Shown in pieces: positions 1 to 7,907 of a DNA stretch of 64,000 bases. The stretch's first letter is position 1, and each line of letters opens with the position of its first letter. The position numbers and the translations under genes are program-made. Origin of the DNA: Alphaproteobacteria bacterium (GTDB lineage: Bacteria; Pseudomonadota; Alphaproteobacteria; Micropepsales; Micropepsaceae); the NCBI GenBank assembly GCA_947474565.1, contig CANJIS010000011.1, positions 1-64,000 on the forward strand, in the 5' to 3' direction. Below the pieces are notes generated by a model, which did no database searches, had not been told where the DNA came from, and worked only from the letters and a program-made list of their open reading frames with translations.

Positions 1-83
1 ATCGATTTACCCTGTGACGTCGCCACCTCTATTTGCCTCAGCAGTGTCACTATCTGCTCCGGCGTCGGTCTTTTCTTCGGCAT
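1..83 (-). CDS. Transposase OrfA, N-terminal fragment (IS3 family)
   Basis: From an ATG at 83 the minus strand encodes MPKKRPTPEQIVTLLRQIEV and continues off the left edge (about 27 residues visible). This N-terminus with the PEQIV..LRQIEV signature is typical of the helix-turn-helix OrfA protein of IS407-type IS3 elements, which binds the element ends and, after a programmed frameshift, forms OrfAB transposase. A GGAG-like ribosome binding site precedes the ATG on the minus strand. Everything beyond the HTH start is outside the window. Confidence 0.75.
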   Translation of the reverse strand, partial: MPKKRPTPEQIVTLLRQIEVATSQGKS

Positions 84-148
84 GTCCAAGCTCCTTTCCA
101 AGCCAATTTCTATCAATTCGCTTGGTACAAAAAGAGCCGGGCAGGTCA
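1..148 (-). mobile_element. End of an IS3-family (IS407-like) insertion sequence, truncated by the window edge
   Basis: Read on the minus strand, the segment begins with a terminus of the form TGACCTGCCCGG (positions 148 to 137), followed about 65 bases later by the start of an OrfA-type transposase reading frame. The short leader, the terminus sequence and the OrfA start are the usual layout of the left end of IS407-type IS3 elements. The other end lies outside the window, so neither the target duplication nor completeness can be checked. The exact boundary at 148 is inferred from where host coding sequence resumes on the plus strand. Confidence 0.65.
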
Positions 149-425
149 CGGCAACAATCCCAGCGGTACGGTTGCCTGGAGCTGCACCCAGGGCGGCACG
201 GTGCGCAGCGGCACCTATAACTTTCCCACCGCCGCACAGGGCGTGATCACCAGAGGCAGCGGCGACAGCGTGATCATGGCGGAAGTGACCTACACCTATA
301 CGCTGCCCTTCACGGTCAACATTCCGGGCTTTGCCAGCCTGACCGGGCCCTACACCATGACCAACACCTTCTATTCCAAGCCGCGGCGGGTGCAGAAGAT
401 CACGGCGCCCAGCGCCTGCCCGTAA
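149..425 (+). pseudogene. C-terminal remnant of a TadE/TadG-like pseudopilin, cut by the IS end
   Basis: The frame ending at 425 encodes about 90 residues including VAWSC near the start, an IMAEVTYTYT stretch, a FTVNIPGF segment and a final NTFYSKPRRV...C tail. This pattern (a cysteine, then a V-x-Y-x-Y beta strand, then an R-P-R end) is that of the C-terminal domain of TadE/TadG proteins, minor pseudopilins of Flp/tight-adherence pili. The N-terminal membrane segment that family members need is missing: upstream of about 149 the reading frame runs into the IS end. It is therefore probably an inactivated gene. Assignment rests on motif memory, and a generic secreted protein is an alternative. 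Confidence 0.55.
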
Positions 426-427
426 GG

Positions 428-1306
428 TCACCCGCGCGGACGAATTAAACCCTCCTGCGCCACCGATGCGATCAGCGTGCCGTCGCGGCGGAAAATCGCG
501 CCACGATTGAAACCGCGCGCACCGGAAGCCGATGGACTGTCCTGGGCATAGAGCAGCCAATCATCGAAGCGAATCGGGTGATGAAACCACATCGCATGAT
601 CCAGGCTTGCCACCTGCAAATTCGAGAAAATGCTTTTGCCGTGCGGCAGCAATGACGTGGAGAGCAGCGTGGCGTCGGAGACAAAAGCCAGCAGCGGCTG
701 CGCCAGCGCGTCGGGCACCGGACCGCAGGCGCGAAACCAGACATTGTCGAATGGCGGGCGCGCAGGCCGGTCGCCGGGCGGATCGATAATCACTGGCCGC
801 GCTTCAAAGGGACGCGGTCGCGTCAGCCATTCGCGTAAGGCTTCCGGCAATTGATCGGCGGTGCGGCGGCGCACTTCAATTTCATCTTCCAGTGCTTCCG
901 GCGGCGGCACGTCGGGCATGGGAAATTGATGGGTGAAGCCGCTCTCAGGCACCTGGAAGGAACAGGCGAGATTGAAGATCTGCTTGCCGTGCTGGATCGC
1001 AACCACGCGCCTGGCGCTGAAGCTGTGGCCATCGCGGGAGCGGTCCACCTCGTACAGGATCGGCACGCGCGGATCGCCGGGACGCAGGAAATAGGCGTGC
1101 AAAGAATGACAAATGCGTGACGGATCGATGGTGCGGATCGCCGCCATCAGCGCCTGGCCCGCTACCTGCCCGCCGAACACGCGCTGCACCCGGCCTTCGG
1201 AACTCTGGCCGCGGAAAATGTCTTGCTCGATCAATTCCAGATCGAGCAAGCCCAGCACCTGCTCCAACGATTTTTTTCCGTCGTCCATGTTTCGCCAATC
1301 CGTCAT
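428..1306 (-). CDS. tesB: Acyl-CoA thioesterase II
   Basis: The 292-residue product matches the double hot-dog TesB family in length and order: an N-terminal hot-dog with VFGGQVAGQAL near residues 43-53 and LHAYFLRPGD near 69-78, and a C-terminal hot-dog with the catalytic trio recognisable as Asp211 (FVSDATLL), Ser234 in ASLDHAMWFH and Gln284 (SVAQEG). It hydrolyses medium and long acyl-CoA to free acid and CoA in the cytoplasm. The ATG at 1306 is preceded by AGGG seven bases upstream; a second ATG six codons later is less well placed. It is divergent from btaA, with only about 48 bases between the two starts. Confidence 0.92.
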   Translation of the reverse strand: MTDWRNMDDGKKSLEQVLGLLDLELIEQDIFRGQSSEGRVQRVFGGQVAGQALMAAIRTIDPSRICHSLHAYFLRPGDPRVPILYEVDRSRDGHSFSARRVVAIQHGKQIFNLACSFQVPESGFTHQFPMPDVPPPEALEDEIEVRRRTADQLPEALREWLTRPRPFEARPVIIDPPGDRPARPPFDNVWFRACGPVPDALAQPLLAFVSDATLLSTSLLPHGKSIFSNLQVASLDHAMWFHHPIRFDDWLLYAQDSPSASGARGFNRGAIFRRDGTLIASVAQEGLIRPRG

Positions 1307-1354
1307 GCAAATGCCCTATCCCCTCCGCATCAGATTCGCGGAAGGCAAGTCATC

Positions 1355-2578
1355 ATGGTCAATCTGCTCCTGGAACGCGCTGCACATCAACGCCCCCTCA
1401 CCTCGCCTCGCGGCGCTTTGGAGCGGCTTTTCACCCTTATGTTTCAAGGATTTGTATACAACCAGATCTGGGAAGATCCGGCTGTCGATCTGGAAGCGCT
1501 GCAATTGAAGCCGCATCACCGCCTGCTCACCATCGCCAGCGGCGGCTGCAACATTCTCAATTACCTGGCGCATGCGCCGGCGCAAATCGTGGCGGTGGAC
1601 TTGAATCCCAACCATGTCGCGCTGACAAAACTTAAACTGGCGGCGCTTGAACATCTGCCGAACCATGAAAGCTTTTTCCGCTTTTTCGGGGAAGCCAGCG
1701 CCGGCGCCAATGTTGAAGCCTTTGACCGCTTTCTGGCGCCGCTGCTGGATGAGGAAACGCGAGGCTACTGGCAGAAAAAAGCGGGGCCAAGAAAACGCCG
1801 GATCGAGATGTTCGCGCGCGGGCTTTATCATCATGGACTGATGGGCCGCTTCATCGGCCTGATGCATGGCGTGGCGCGGCTGCACGGCAAGAAGCTGGAC
1901 GCGATCTTGACTGCACGCACGCCGGGCGAGCAGCGTGCCGCCTTCGATACCTTGATCGCGCCCCTGTTTGAATCCAAGGCGCTGAAGCTGATTTCCAAAT
2001 CGCCCATTTCGCTTTACGCCCTTGGCATCCCGCCGGCCCAGTATGACGCGCTGATGGCCTCTAGCAATGGCGGCGCCATGGCGGTGCTGCGCGAACGGGT
2101 GGAGCGGCTGGCCTGCGACTTCCCGCTCAAGGACAACTACTTCGCCTGGCAGGCGTTCGGCCGCAGCTATGACCTGGATAATCGCGAAGCGGTGCCCGCC
2201 TATCTGCGCCAGGACAATTACGAAGCGCTCAAGGCGCGGATCAACAATGTCAGCATCGAGCATGCCTCACTGGTAGATTACCTGAAGACCCAGCCGGCCC
2301 AGTCGTTCAACCGCTATGTGCTGCTGGATGCGCAAGACTGGATGACGCCGGAGCAGTTGGCGGCACTTTGGCGCGAGATCGACCGCACCGCTGATTCCCG
2401 CGACGCCAAGGTGATCTTTCGCACCGCCGGTCCGGATTCGCCACTGCCGGAAAAACTGGCATCCGATCTTCTGGCGCCGTGGCTTTATCATGAGTGGCAG
2501 AGCCGGGTGCTGCATGCGCAGGACCGCTCCTCCATCTATGGAGGCTTTCATGTCTATGCACGCCGGCCTCTCTGCTGA
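1355..2578 (+). CDS. btaA: SAM:diacylglycerol 3-amino-3-carboxypropyltransferase (betaine lipid synthesis)
   Basis: The 407-residue product looks like BtaA/DUF3419: a FQGFVYNQIWEDP segment near the N-terminus, the SAM-binding TIASGGCNILNYL loop followed by VDLNPNH, and a C-terminal FHVYARRP ending. In the known pathway (Rhodobacter) BtaA moves the aminocarboxypropyl group of SAM onto diacylglycerol to give DGHS, the precursor of the phosphorus-free betaine lipid DGTS. The reading frame is open further upstream, but the ATG at 1355 has GGAAGG about ten bases before it and the family N-terminus begins there. It overlaps btaB by 29 bases. I saw no convincing Pho box upstream. Confidence 0.88.
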   Translation: MVNLLLERAAHQRPLTSPRGALERLFTLMFQGFVYNQIWEDPAVDLEALQLKPHHRLLTIASGGCNILNYLAHAPAQIVAVDLNPNHVALTKLKLAALEHLPNHESFFRFFGEASAGANVEAFDRFLAPLLDEETRGYWQKKAGPRKRRIEMFARGLYHHGLMGRFIGLMHGVARLHGKKLDAILTARTPGEQRAAFDTLIAPLFESKALKLISKSPISLYALGIPPAQYDALMASSNGGAMAVLRERVERLACDFPLKDNYFAWQAFGRSYDLDNREAVPAYLRQDNYEALKARINNVSIEHASLVDYLKTQPAQSFNRYVLLDAQDWMTPEQLAALWREIDRTADSRDAKVIFRTAGPDSPLPEKLASDLLAPWLYHEWQSRVLHAQDRSSIYGGFHVYARRPLC

Positions 2579-3260
2579 TCGGCAAAAAGGCGGTCATGCG
2601 GGGCTGATGGACCAGGTCTATCAGCGGCAACGCTATATCTATGACTTCACCCGCAAGTATTACCTGTTCGGGCGCGACAGCCTGATTGGATCCCTGGCGC
2701 TCCAGCCCGGCGAATCGCTGGTGGAGATCGGCTGCGGTACCGCCCGCAACCTGATTGCCATTGCGCGAGCCTATCCCGGGGTCCGGCTGTTCGGCCTCGA
2801 TGCTTCAGAGGCAATGCTGAAGACCGCGCGCCAGCAGGTGAGGCGGGCCGGACTTGAAGACCGCATTCTCCTGGTCCAGGGGTTGGCGGAGGCGATGGCC
2901 CCGGCGACCTTCGGCCAGGCGGAATTCGATCATGTTTTGTTCTCGTATAGCCTGTCGATGATTCCCGACTGGCGAGGGGCGATTGCTGCAGCTGCGAACA
3001 GTCTTTCCGACCAAGGCCGGCTTCATATCGTCGACTTTGGCGACCTGAAAACCATGCCTGGCCGAGGCATTATACGGGGTTGGCTGAGCTTGTTTCACGT
3101 CAGCCCGCTTGAGACCCTGTTACACACCCTGGAAGAGGAAGTTAACGAGGCAGATGAAGGGCTTAAGATTCTGCCGGGACGTTATGCATTCCGCCTGAGC
3201 GCCGCGAAAGGTACGTTGGGAGCATTCGCCTGTGGCCAGACTGACACAGCCCGAGGGTAA
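2550..3260 (+). CDS. btaB: DGHS N-methyltransferase (betaine lipid synthesis)
   Basis: This is a class I SAM methyltransferase of 236 residues with motif I LVEIGCGTARNL, motif II acidic LFGLDAS, and a YSLSMIPDW post-motif region, as in BtaB-type enzymes that trimethylate DGHS to DGTS. Its position directly after btaA supports that role over a generic methyltransferase. Start chosen at the ATG at 2550, with GGAGG five bases upstream, inside the end of btaA; the 29-base overlap suggests translational coupling. A 147-base spacer without recognised genes follows. Confidence 0.85.
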   Translation: MSMHAGLSADRQKGGHAGLMDQVYQRQRYIYDFTRKYYLFGRDSLIGSLALQPGESLVEIGCGTARNLIAIARAYPGVRLFGLDASEAMLKTARQQVRRAGLEDRILLVQGLAEAMAPATFGQAEFDHVLFSYSLSMIPDWRGAIAAAANSLSDQGRLHIVDFGDLKTMPGRGIIRGWLSLFHVSPLETLLHTLEEEVNEADEGLKILPGRYAFRLSAAKGTLGAFACGQTDTARG

Positions 3261-3407
3261 AACCTTGAAATAGGATGCCTGTCGGGTTCCTATTGTGCGG
3301 TTGCGATGGAGACTTTTTGCCTTATCGCAGTTAATAAGCCCAGTATTCATTGTAACGGCATTTGGCGTGGGCATCCTGCTCGCCGTTCATTTTAAGCGAG
3401 GGAAAAT

Positions 3408-4475
3408 ATGAAAATTCGCATCATCGCCTTGGCGGGCGTTGCGGCGCTTGCGCTGTCGACACCGGCAATGGCCCACGAAGGCTGGTATCTCGGTCTCGGC
3501 GCAGGCTGGGATCAACAGCTCGGTATCAAGGACACGTCCGTTCCGCGTCCAGCCTATACCGGCAAGACCCAGCAGTCCAATGGCGCGATCATCGCGGGTT
3601 CGGTTGGCTATGCCTGGGAAAACGGCATCCGCATTGAAAACGAAGTGGCATGGACCGGCCATGACCTGAAGGCCGCTGGTGCTCGCGTCGGTTATTCCGG
3701 CGTCACCACCGACATGGTGAACCTGCTTTGGGATATTCCGCTGGATGACAGCTGGAAGCTGACCGTCGGTGGCGGTATCGGCGTCGGCGCCGTCCGCGCT
3801 CACATTCAGGCCCCGGCCCGCGTCGGTGTTGCCGATCTGGTCAACGGTTCGAAGACCGGCCTGGCCTTCCAGGGCATCGCCGGCCTTTCTTACGCGCTGG
3901 CGCCGGACGTCGATCTGTTCGTCGAATATCGCTATCGCGAAATTGACGCCACTGGTAACCGCCCGAGCGGCTTTGCAGCGCTGTCGCCGATCAAGCTCGG
4001 CCCGGTGCAGGAAAACGTGGCGATGGTTGGCTTCCGTTGGTTCCTGACGCCGCCGCCGCCGCCGCCGCCGCCCCCGCCGCCGCCTCCACCGCCTCCTCCG
4101 CCGCCTCCGCCTCCGCCGCCGCCGCCGCCGCCTCCGCCGCCGGCGAAGACGTACATCGTCTTCTTCGACTTTGATAAGTCGAACCTGACGGCTGAAGCGC
4201 AGTCGACCGTGACCCAGGCCGTTGCCGGCGCCAAGCAGCTTGGCGCAGTGCGGATCATGGTCACCGGCCACACCGATACGGTTGGCTCGGACCGCTACAA
4301 TCAGGCCCTCTCGATCCGCCGCGCCAATGCGGTCAAGGACGAGATGGTCCGCCAGGGCGTCGGCGCCGGCGAGATCGCGATTGAAGGCAAGTCATTCCAC
4401 GATCCGATGGTCCCGACGGGTCCGAACGTCCGCGAGCCGAAGAACCGCCGTGCGGTTATCGACCTCGGCGGCTAA
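3408..4475 (+). CDS. OmpA-family outer membrane protein with poly-proline linker
   Basis: 355 residues: a signal peptide (cleavage after STPAMA, about residue 22), an N-terminal eight-strand-type beta-barrel (about 25-213, ending VAMVGFRWF), a run of 31 consecutive prolines (residues 215-245), and a C-terminal OmpA domain with FFDFDKSNLT, VTGHTDTVGSDRYNQALSIR and NRRAVIDL. The OmpA domain binds meso-diaminopimelate of peptidoglycan through the Asp and Arg of its GHTD and LSxRRA segments, so the protein should tether outer membrane to wall. Start: ATG after GCGAGGGAAAAT. A strong terminator follows. The proline run is mostly CCG/CCT/CCC codons. Confidence 0.93.
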   Translation: MKIRIIALAGVAALALSTPAMAHEGWYLGLGAGWDQQLGIKDTSVPRPAYTGKTQQSNGAIIAGSVGYAWENGIRIENEVAWTGHDLKAAGARVGYSGVTTDMVNLLWDIPLDDSWKLTVGGGIGVGAVRAHIQAPARVGVADLVNGSKTGLAFQGIAGLSYALAPDVDLFVEYRYREIDATGNRPSGFAALSPIKLGPVQENVAMVGFRWFLTPPPPPPPPPPPPPPPPPPPPPPPPPPPPPPPAKTYIVFFDFDKSNLTAEAQSTVTQAVAGAKQLGAVRIMVTGHTDTVGSDRYNQALSIRRANAVKDEMVRQGVGAGEIAIEGKSFHDPMVPTGPNVREPKNRRAVIDLGG

Positions 4476-4495
4476 TCGGTCCGCATAAGGAACGG

Positions 4496-4524
4496 AAAAG
4501 GCCGGTCGCAAGACCGGCCTTTTT
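4496..4524 (+). terminator. Rho-independent terminator after the OmpA-like gene
   Basis: The inverted repeat AAAAGGCCGGTC / GACCGGCCTTTT with a GCAA loop (GNRA-type) is followed by T residues, 20 bases after the stop codon. The A-rich 5' arm makes it potentially active on both strands. Confidence 0.9.
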
Positions 4525-4550
4525 CTTTGGCTTAGTGTGTGTGCAGCACA

Positions 4551-4582
4551 AACAAAAACGACGCGATTTGCATCGCGCCGTT
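4551..4582 (-). terminator. Minus-strand terminator for the secreted protein at 4604-5197
   Basis: On the minus strand the sequence AACGGCGCGAT-GCAA-ATCGCGTCGTT forms a stem with one mismatch, and it runs into TTTTTGTTT. It lies about 20 bases downstream of the minus-strand gene's stop, back to back with the OmpA terminator. Confidence 0.75.
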
Positions 4583-4603
4583 CTTATTTAAAGCCCGCCT
4601 GAT

Positions 4604-5197
4604 TTACGGGAAAAGACTCTGATTGGGCGGATCGCCGGGGAGATCGGGCCGCGCCATCGGCGACACCGCCGGATTGACCGCCACGCCCTGCAGGGTCACC
4701 CCCACCTTGATCTCACACATATCCACCGGGCTTTGTTCGACCACCGGAACGCCGGCCACAAAGTCCTCCAACACCGGCTTGTCGGGAGCCAGCGCCGCCG
4801 CGAACACGATATCAGCGGCTTTGCAGAAATTTTCCGCCTGGCCGGGAATGGTGCGGCGCTGCTCGGCATGGGCGATAGCGCGGGTCTTGTAAGCGTCATA
4901 GGCAGCATTGCCGGCGGCGCTGCCTTTCATCCGCTTGAACATGGTCAGCATCACGGCATCGGAGCGGCGCAGCTCTGTCCGGAACGTCGTCTGGAAACGA
5001 TTGAACAGCGCGACTTCCCGTTCGCCGCAAGCCAAGGCCGCATCGGTCAATTCCTGCTGCACCGCCGAGACCTGGACGGCGCTGATTTCCGCCGCTGTGG
5101 CGCAACTGCCGGTCGAGATTGGCGCAGCCTGTGCCAACTGGGCGCCGCTGAATACAAGAAGGGTGGCATAGGCGCCGGCCCGCATTCCTTTGTGCAT
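4604..5197 (-). CDS. Secreted protein of unknown function
   Basis: About 197 residues with a clear Sec signal peptide (hydrophobic AYATLLVFSGAQL then AQAAP), followed by a charged, helix-prone domain containing four cysteines in the mature part (SCATAA, ALACGE, ENFCKA, VDMCEI), which may form two disulfides. The C-terminal 30 residues are proline-rich (NPAVSPMARPDLPGDPPNQS). I do not recognise the family. The start at 5197 is preferred over one six codons upstream because GAGG lies nine bases before it and the shorter form gives a normal signal peptide. Monocistronic, with its own terminator. Confidence 0.7.
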   Translation of the reverse strand: MHKGMRAGAYATLLVFSGAQLAQAAPISTGSCATAAEISAVQVSAVQQELTDAALACGEREVALFNRFQTTFRTELRRSDAVMLTMFKRMKGSAAGNAAYDAYKTRAIAHAEQRRTIPGQAENFCKAADIVFAAALAPDKPVLEDFVAGVPVVEQSPVDMCEIKVGVTLQGVAVNPAVSPMARPDLPGDPPNQSLFP

Positions 5198-5354
5198 CTT
5201 ATTTTCCTCACCCAACGGAGCCGCAGTTTAGTTCGTTTTCGCGGTCTTACAATCGTCTCTCACCCTAGGACAAATTCCTTTCCAAGCGGCAAAGGTTGCA
5301 ACCCGGCGCCTGCAAAACCGTTTTCACTTTGTGGAAAGCATAGAGTTCCAGGCC

Positions 5355-5675
5355 ATGCAGGGACCGGTCAAAATCATATTCGCTGTGGCGTTAGTGGCGG
5401 CGAGCCCCGCGATGGCACGCAGTTTGTTTGCCACCCCGCCAGCTCTCTCTGCCCGGGATTATCCCGGGGCCCAGAAACCGGTCTATGAAGACCGAGAGCG
5501 TGCGCCCTATGCCATGACTTATACCGAGGAAGCGGCCCAAAGCCTGGGTTTCCATGACGGGCGCGCGGAGGTTTTCTCGACCAAACCCCAAAGCCACTCA
5601 TATTGGCCTAGTTTCAGCGGCGGTTTGGGCGGAAATGGCGCCATGCTGAAATTGCAGTGGCACCCGGGACAATAA
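5355..5675 (+). CDS. Small secreted protein of unknown function
   Basis: About 106 residues: a signal peptide (KIIFAVALVAASPAMA) and a mature part rich in Pro, Tyr and Gly (ARDYPGAQKPVYEDRERAPY, then SYWPSFSGGLGGNGAMLKLQW). I recognise no domain. The frame opens with a GTG at 5331, but the ATG at 5355 gives a conventional signal peptide; neither has a strong ribosome binding site. The aromatic, glycine-rich C-terminus could be a beta-strand outer-membrane anchor, but that is speculation. Confidence 0.6.
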   Translation: MQGPVKIIFAVALVAASPAMARSLFATPPALSARDYPGAQKPVYEDRERAPYAMTYTEEAAQSLGFHDGRAEVFSTKPQSHSYWPSFSGGLGGNGAMLKLQWHPGQ

Positions 5676-5759
5676 CCCCCTTCCCGGAACCCCCCTTATT
5701 TTAGTATCTGTCCGGCCCGCCCAGGGCAAAGTTCCCATGGGCCTGAAAGGATGCGGACG

Positions 5760-6788
5760 GTGTCGTACAAAATTGCAGTGGTCGGCGCGACCGGGAATGT
5801 CGGGCGCGAAATGCTGTCGGTGTTGGCGGAACGCCAATTTCCCGCGAGCGAAGTGGTGGCGCTGGCTTCCACCCGTTCGGTGGGCACCGAGGTTTCTTTC
5901 GGGGACAAGATCCTGAAGGTGAAGGCCCTCGACTATTACGACTTCAAGGGCACCGATATCGCGCTGATGTCCGCGGGCGGATCCATTGCCAAGGAATGGG
6001 CGCCGAAGATCGCGGCCCAGGGCTGCCTGGTGATCGACAATTCCAGCGCCTGGCGCATGGACCGTGACGTGCCGCTGGTGGTGCCGGAGGTCAACGCGCA
6101 CGCGCTGACCGAAATCAAGAAGGGCATCATCGCCAATCCCAATTGCTCGACCGCCCAGCTGGTGGTGGTCCTGAAGCCGCTGCACGATCTGGCAAAGATC
6201 AAGCGCGTGGTGGTCTCGACGTATCAATCCGTCTCCGGCGCCGGCAAGGAAGGCATGGATGTGCTGTTCCGCCAGACGCGCGCCGTGTTCGTGGCCGATC
6301 CTGTGGAGGTCGAGAAGTTCACCAAGCAGATCGCCTTTAACGTCATTCCGCATATCGATGTCTTCCTGGACTCCGGTTACACCAAGGAAGAATGGAAGAT
6401 GACGGTGGAGACCCAGAAAATTCTGGATCCCGATATCCAGTTGTTCGCCACCTGCGTGCGGGTGCCGGTGTTCATCGGCCACAGCGAATCGGTCAACATC
6501 GAATTCGAACAGCCCATCACTGCCGAGAAAGCGCGTGCGGTACTGCGTGAAGCACCGGGCGTACTGGTGGTGGATAAGCGCGAAGATGGCGGTTACGCCA
6601 CGCCGCTGGAATGCGCCGGTGAAGACGCCACCTATGTCAGCCGCATCCGCAAGGACCCGACGGTGGAACATGGCCTTTCGCTGTGGGTGGTGGCGGACAA
6701 TCTGCGCAAAGGCGCGGCCCTGAATGCGGTGCAGATCGCCGAATCCCTGATCAATCGCAAGCTGTTGAAGGCGGCCGCCCATGCCTAA
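5760..6788 (+). CDS. asd: Aspartate-semialdehyde dehydrogenase
   Basis: 342 residues. It reduces aspartyl phosphate to aspartate semialdehyde with NADPH, the branch point to lysine/diaminopimelate, threonine and methionine. The N-terminal Rossmann loop VVGATGNVGRE, the catalytic cysteine in NPNCSTAQ (about residue 129), the SGAGKEG loop and the C-terminal EHGLSLWVVADN with the catalytic histidine are all present. I place the start at GTG 5760, giving MSYKIAVVGATGN, because GAAAGG lies nine bases upstream; the ATG at 5751 directly abuts that site. It overlaps the next gene by 8 bases. Confidence 0.95.
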   Translation: MSYKIAVVGATGNVGREMLSVLAERQFPASEVVALASTRSVGTEVSFGDKILKVKALDYYDFKGTDIALMSAGGSIAKEWAPKIAAQGCLVIDNSSAWRMDRDVPLVVPEVNAHALTEIKKGIIANPNCSTAQLVVVLKPLHDLAKIKRVVVSTYQSVSGAGKEGMDVLFRQTRAVFVADPVEVEKFTKQIAFNVIPHIDVFLDSGYTKEEWKMTVETQKILDPDIQLFATCVRVPVFIGHSESVNIEFEQPITAEKARAVLREAPGVLVVDKREDGGYATPLECAGEDATYVSRIRKDPTVEHGLSLWVVADNLRKGAALNAVQIAESLINRKLLKAAAHA

Positions 6789-7068
6789 GGCCTATTGGAT
6801 CGCGCGCGTCGATGTGCACGACCAGGAGACATATAAGAAGTATGTCGAGGCCAATGGCGCGGCTTTCGCCAAATACAAAGCCAAATTCCTGGCGCGCGGC
6901 GGCAAAAGCGAAGTGCTGGAAGCGCCGGGGCGCGCCCGCAATGTGGTGATCGAGTTCGCCTCGATGGAAGACGCCTTGGCCTGCTATCACTCGCCGGAAT
7001 ACACCGCCGCCAAAGTCTTTCGCCAACAGGCTTCGACCGGCGAATTCATTCTCGTCGAAGGGCTTTGA
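6781..7068 (+). CDS. DUF1330 family protein
   Basis: 95 residues beginning MPKAYWIARVDVHD, with FLARGGKSEVLE in the middle and FASMEDALACYHSPEY near the end. This is the dimeric alpha/beta-barrel (ferredoxin-like) DUF1330 fold, whose biochemical role is not established. Starts inside asd (8-base overlap) and ends at the start region of the CitE-like gene, so it is probably co-translated in this run of overlapping genes. Confidence 0.85.
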   Translation: MPKAYWIARVDVHDQETYKKYVEANGAAFAKYKAKFLARGGKSEVLEAPGRARNVVIEFASMEDALACYHSPEYTAAKVFRQQASTGEFILVEGL

Positions 7069-7079
7069 GTCCCAGCCGG

Positions 7080-7907
7080 ATGGAAAGAGCCCGGCCCAGA
7101 CGATCCGTCTTATTCATGCCCGGCAGCAATGCCCGCGCGCTCGAAAAAGTGCATGGGCTGGGCTGCGATGTGGCGGCACTGGACCTCGAAGACGCCGTCA
7201 CGCCGGAGGCAAAACAGGCTGCGCGCGAAGCAGTCTGCGCCGCCATTCCCGGCTTTGCGGAAAAAGAGATTTTTGTCCGCATCAACGCGCTTTCCACGCC
7301 CTGGGGTGAAGAAGACCTGAAAGCGGTGGCGCAGGCCGATCCCGATGCGATCATTCTGCCGAAAGTGGAGACAGCCGCCGATATCGGCGAGGTACGGGAA
7401 TTTGAAGACGGCCTGAATATCTGGGCAATGATCGAAACGCCCGCCGCAGTGCTGAATGCCGCCGCCATCGCCGCCCAGGCCGACGGTCTGATTCTGGGCA
7501 GCAATGATCTGCTGAAGGCCATGGGCGCACGCGCCATGGCGGCGCGAGAGAATCTTTGGACGGCCATGAGCCTGGTCGTGCTGGCGGCGCGGGCGGCGGG
7601 CATTCCCGTGATCGACGGCACTTATAATGATATCGGGGATATGGCGGGATTGGCCGGTGCCTGCGCCCAAGGCCGCGACTTCGGGTTCGACGGCAAAACC
7701 CTGATCCATCCCAGCCAGATCGAAACAGCAAATAATGTTTTCTCACCGAGCGAAGCAGAGATTTCGGCGGCGCGGGCTGTGCAGGCTGCGTTTGCGCTGA
7801 ACCCGGATAAAAGCGTGATTGCGTTGAACGGCCAGATGCTGGAGCGGTTGCACGCCGAAGACGCAGCGCGAATTTTGGCCCTGGCGAAAGCGATTCAAAA
7901 ACAATGA
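7080..7907 (+). CDS. HpcH/HpaI aldolase family, CitE-like CoA lyase
   Basis: 275 residues of the citrate-lyase beta/malyl-CoA lyase TIM-barrel: RSVLFMPGSN at the start, ALDLEDAV (metal ligand and substrate region), VRINAL, ILPKVETA with the metal-binding Glu, and FDGKTLIHPSQI at the end. Such enzymes cleave or form 3-hydroxy-acyl-CoA esters (malyl-CoA, methylmalyl-CoA, citramalyl-CoA); the substrate cannot be read from sequence. A TTG at 7065 overlapping the previous stop is an alternative start; ATG 7080 fits the family N-terminus. Four-base ATGA overlap with zapE. Confidence 0.88.
   Translation: MERARPRRSVLFMPGSNARALEKVHGLGCDVAALDLEDAVTPEAKQAAREAVCAAIPGFAEKEIFVRINALSTPWGEEDLKAVAQADPDAIILPKVETAADIGEVREFEDGLNIWAMIETPAAVLNAAAIAAQADGLILGSNDLLKAMGARAMAARENLWTAMSLVVLAARAAGIPVIDGTYNDIGDMAGLAGACAQGRDFGFDGKTLIHPSQIETANNVFSPSEAEISAARAVQAAFALNPDKSVIALNGQMLERLHAEDAARILALAKAIQKQ

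Noticed and set aside
1307-1354. Possible Pho box between tesB and btaA
   Set aside because: One half-site-like CCGTCAT was seen but the second half and spacing do not fit.
4050-4142. CRISPR-like or microsatellite array
   Set aside because: The CCN repetition is an in-frame proline tract within a gene, not spaced repeats.
3387-4271. Arg-rich and Gly-rich frames on the minus strand over the OmpA linker
   Set aside because: They are the complement of the proline repeat; no independent start or motif supports them.
5598-6782. 394-codon minus-strand frame opposite asd
   Set aside because: Shadow of asd with no domain signal.
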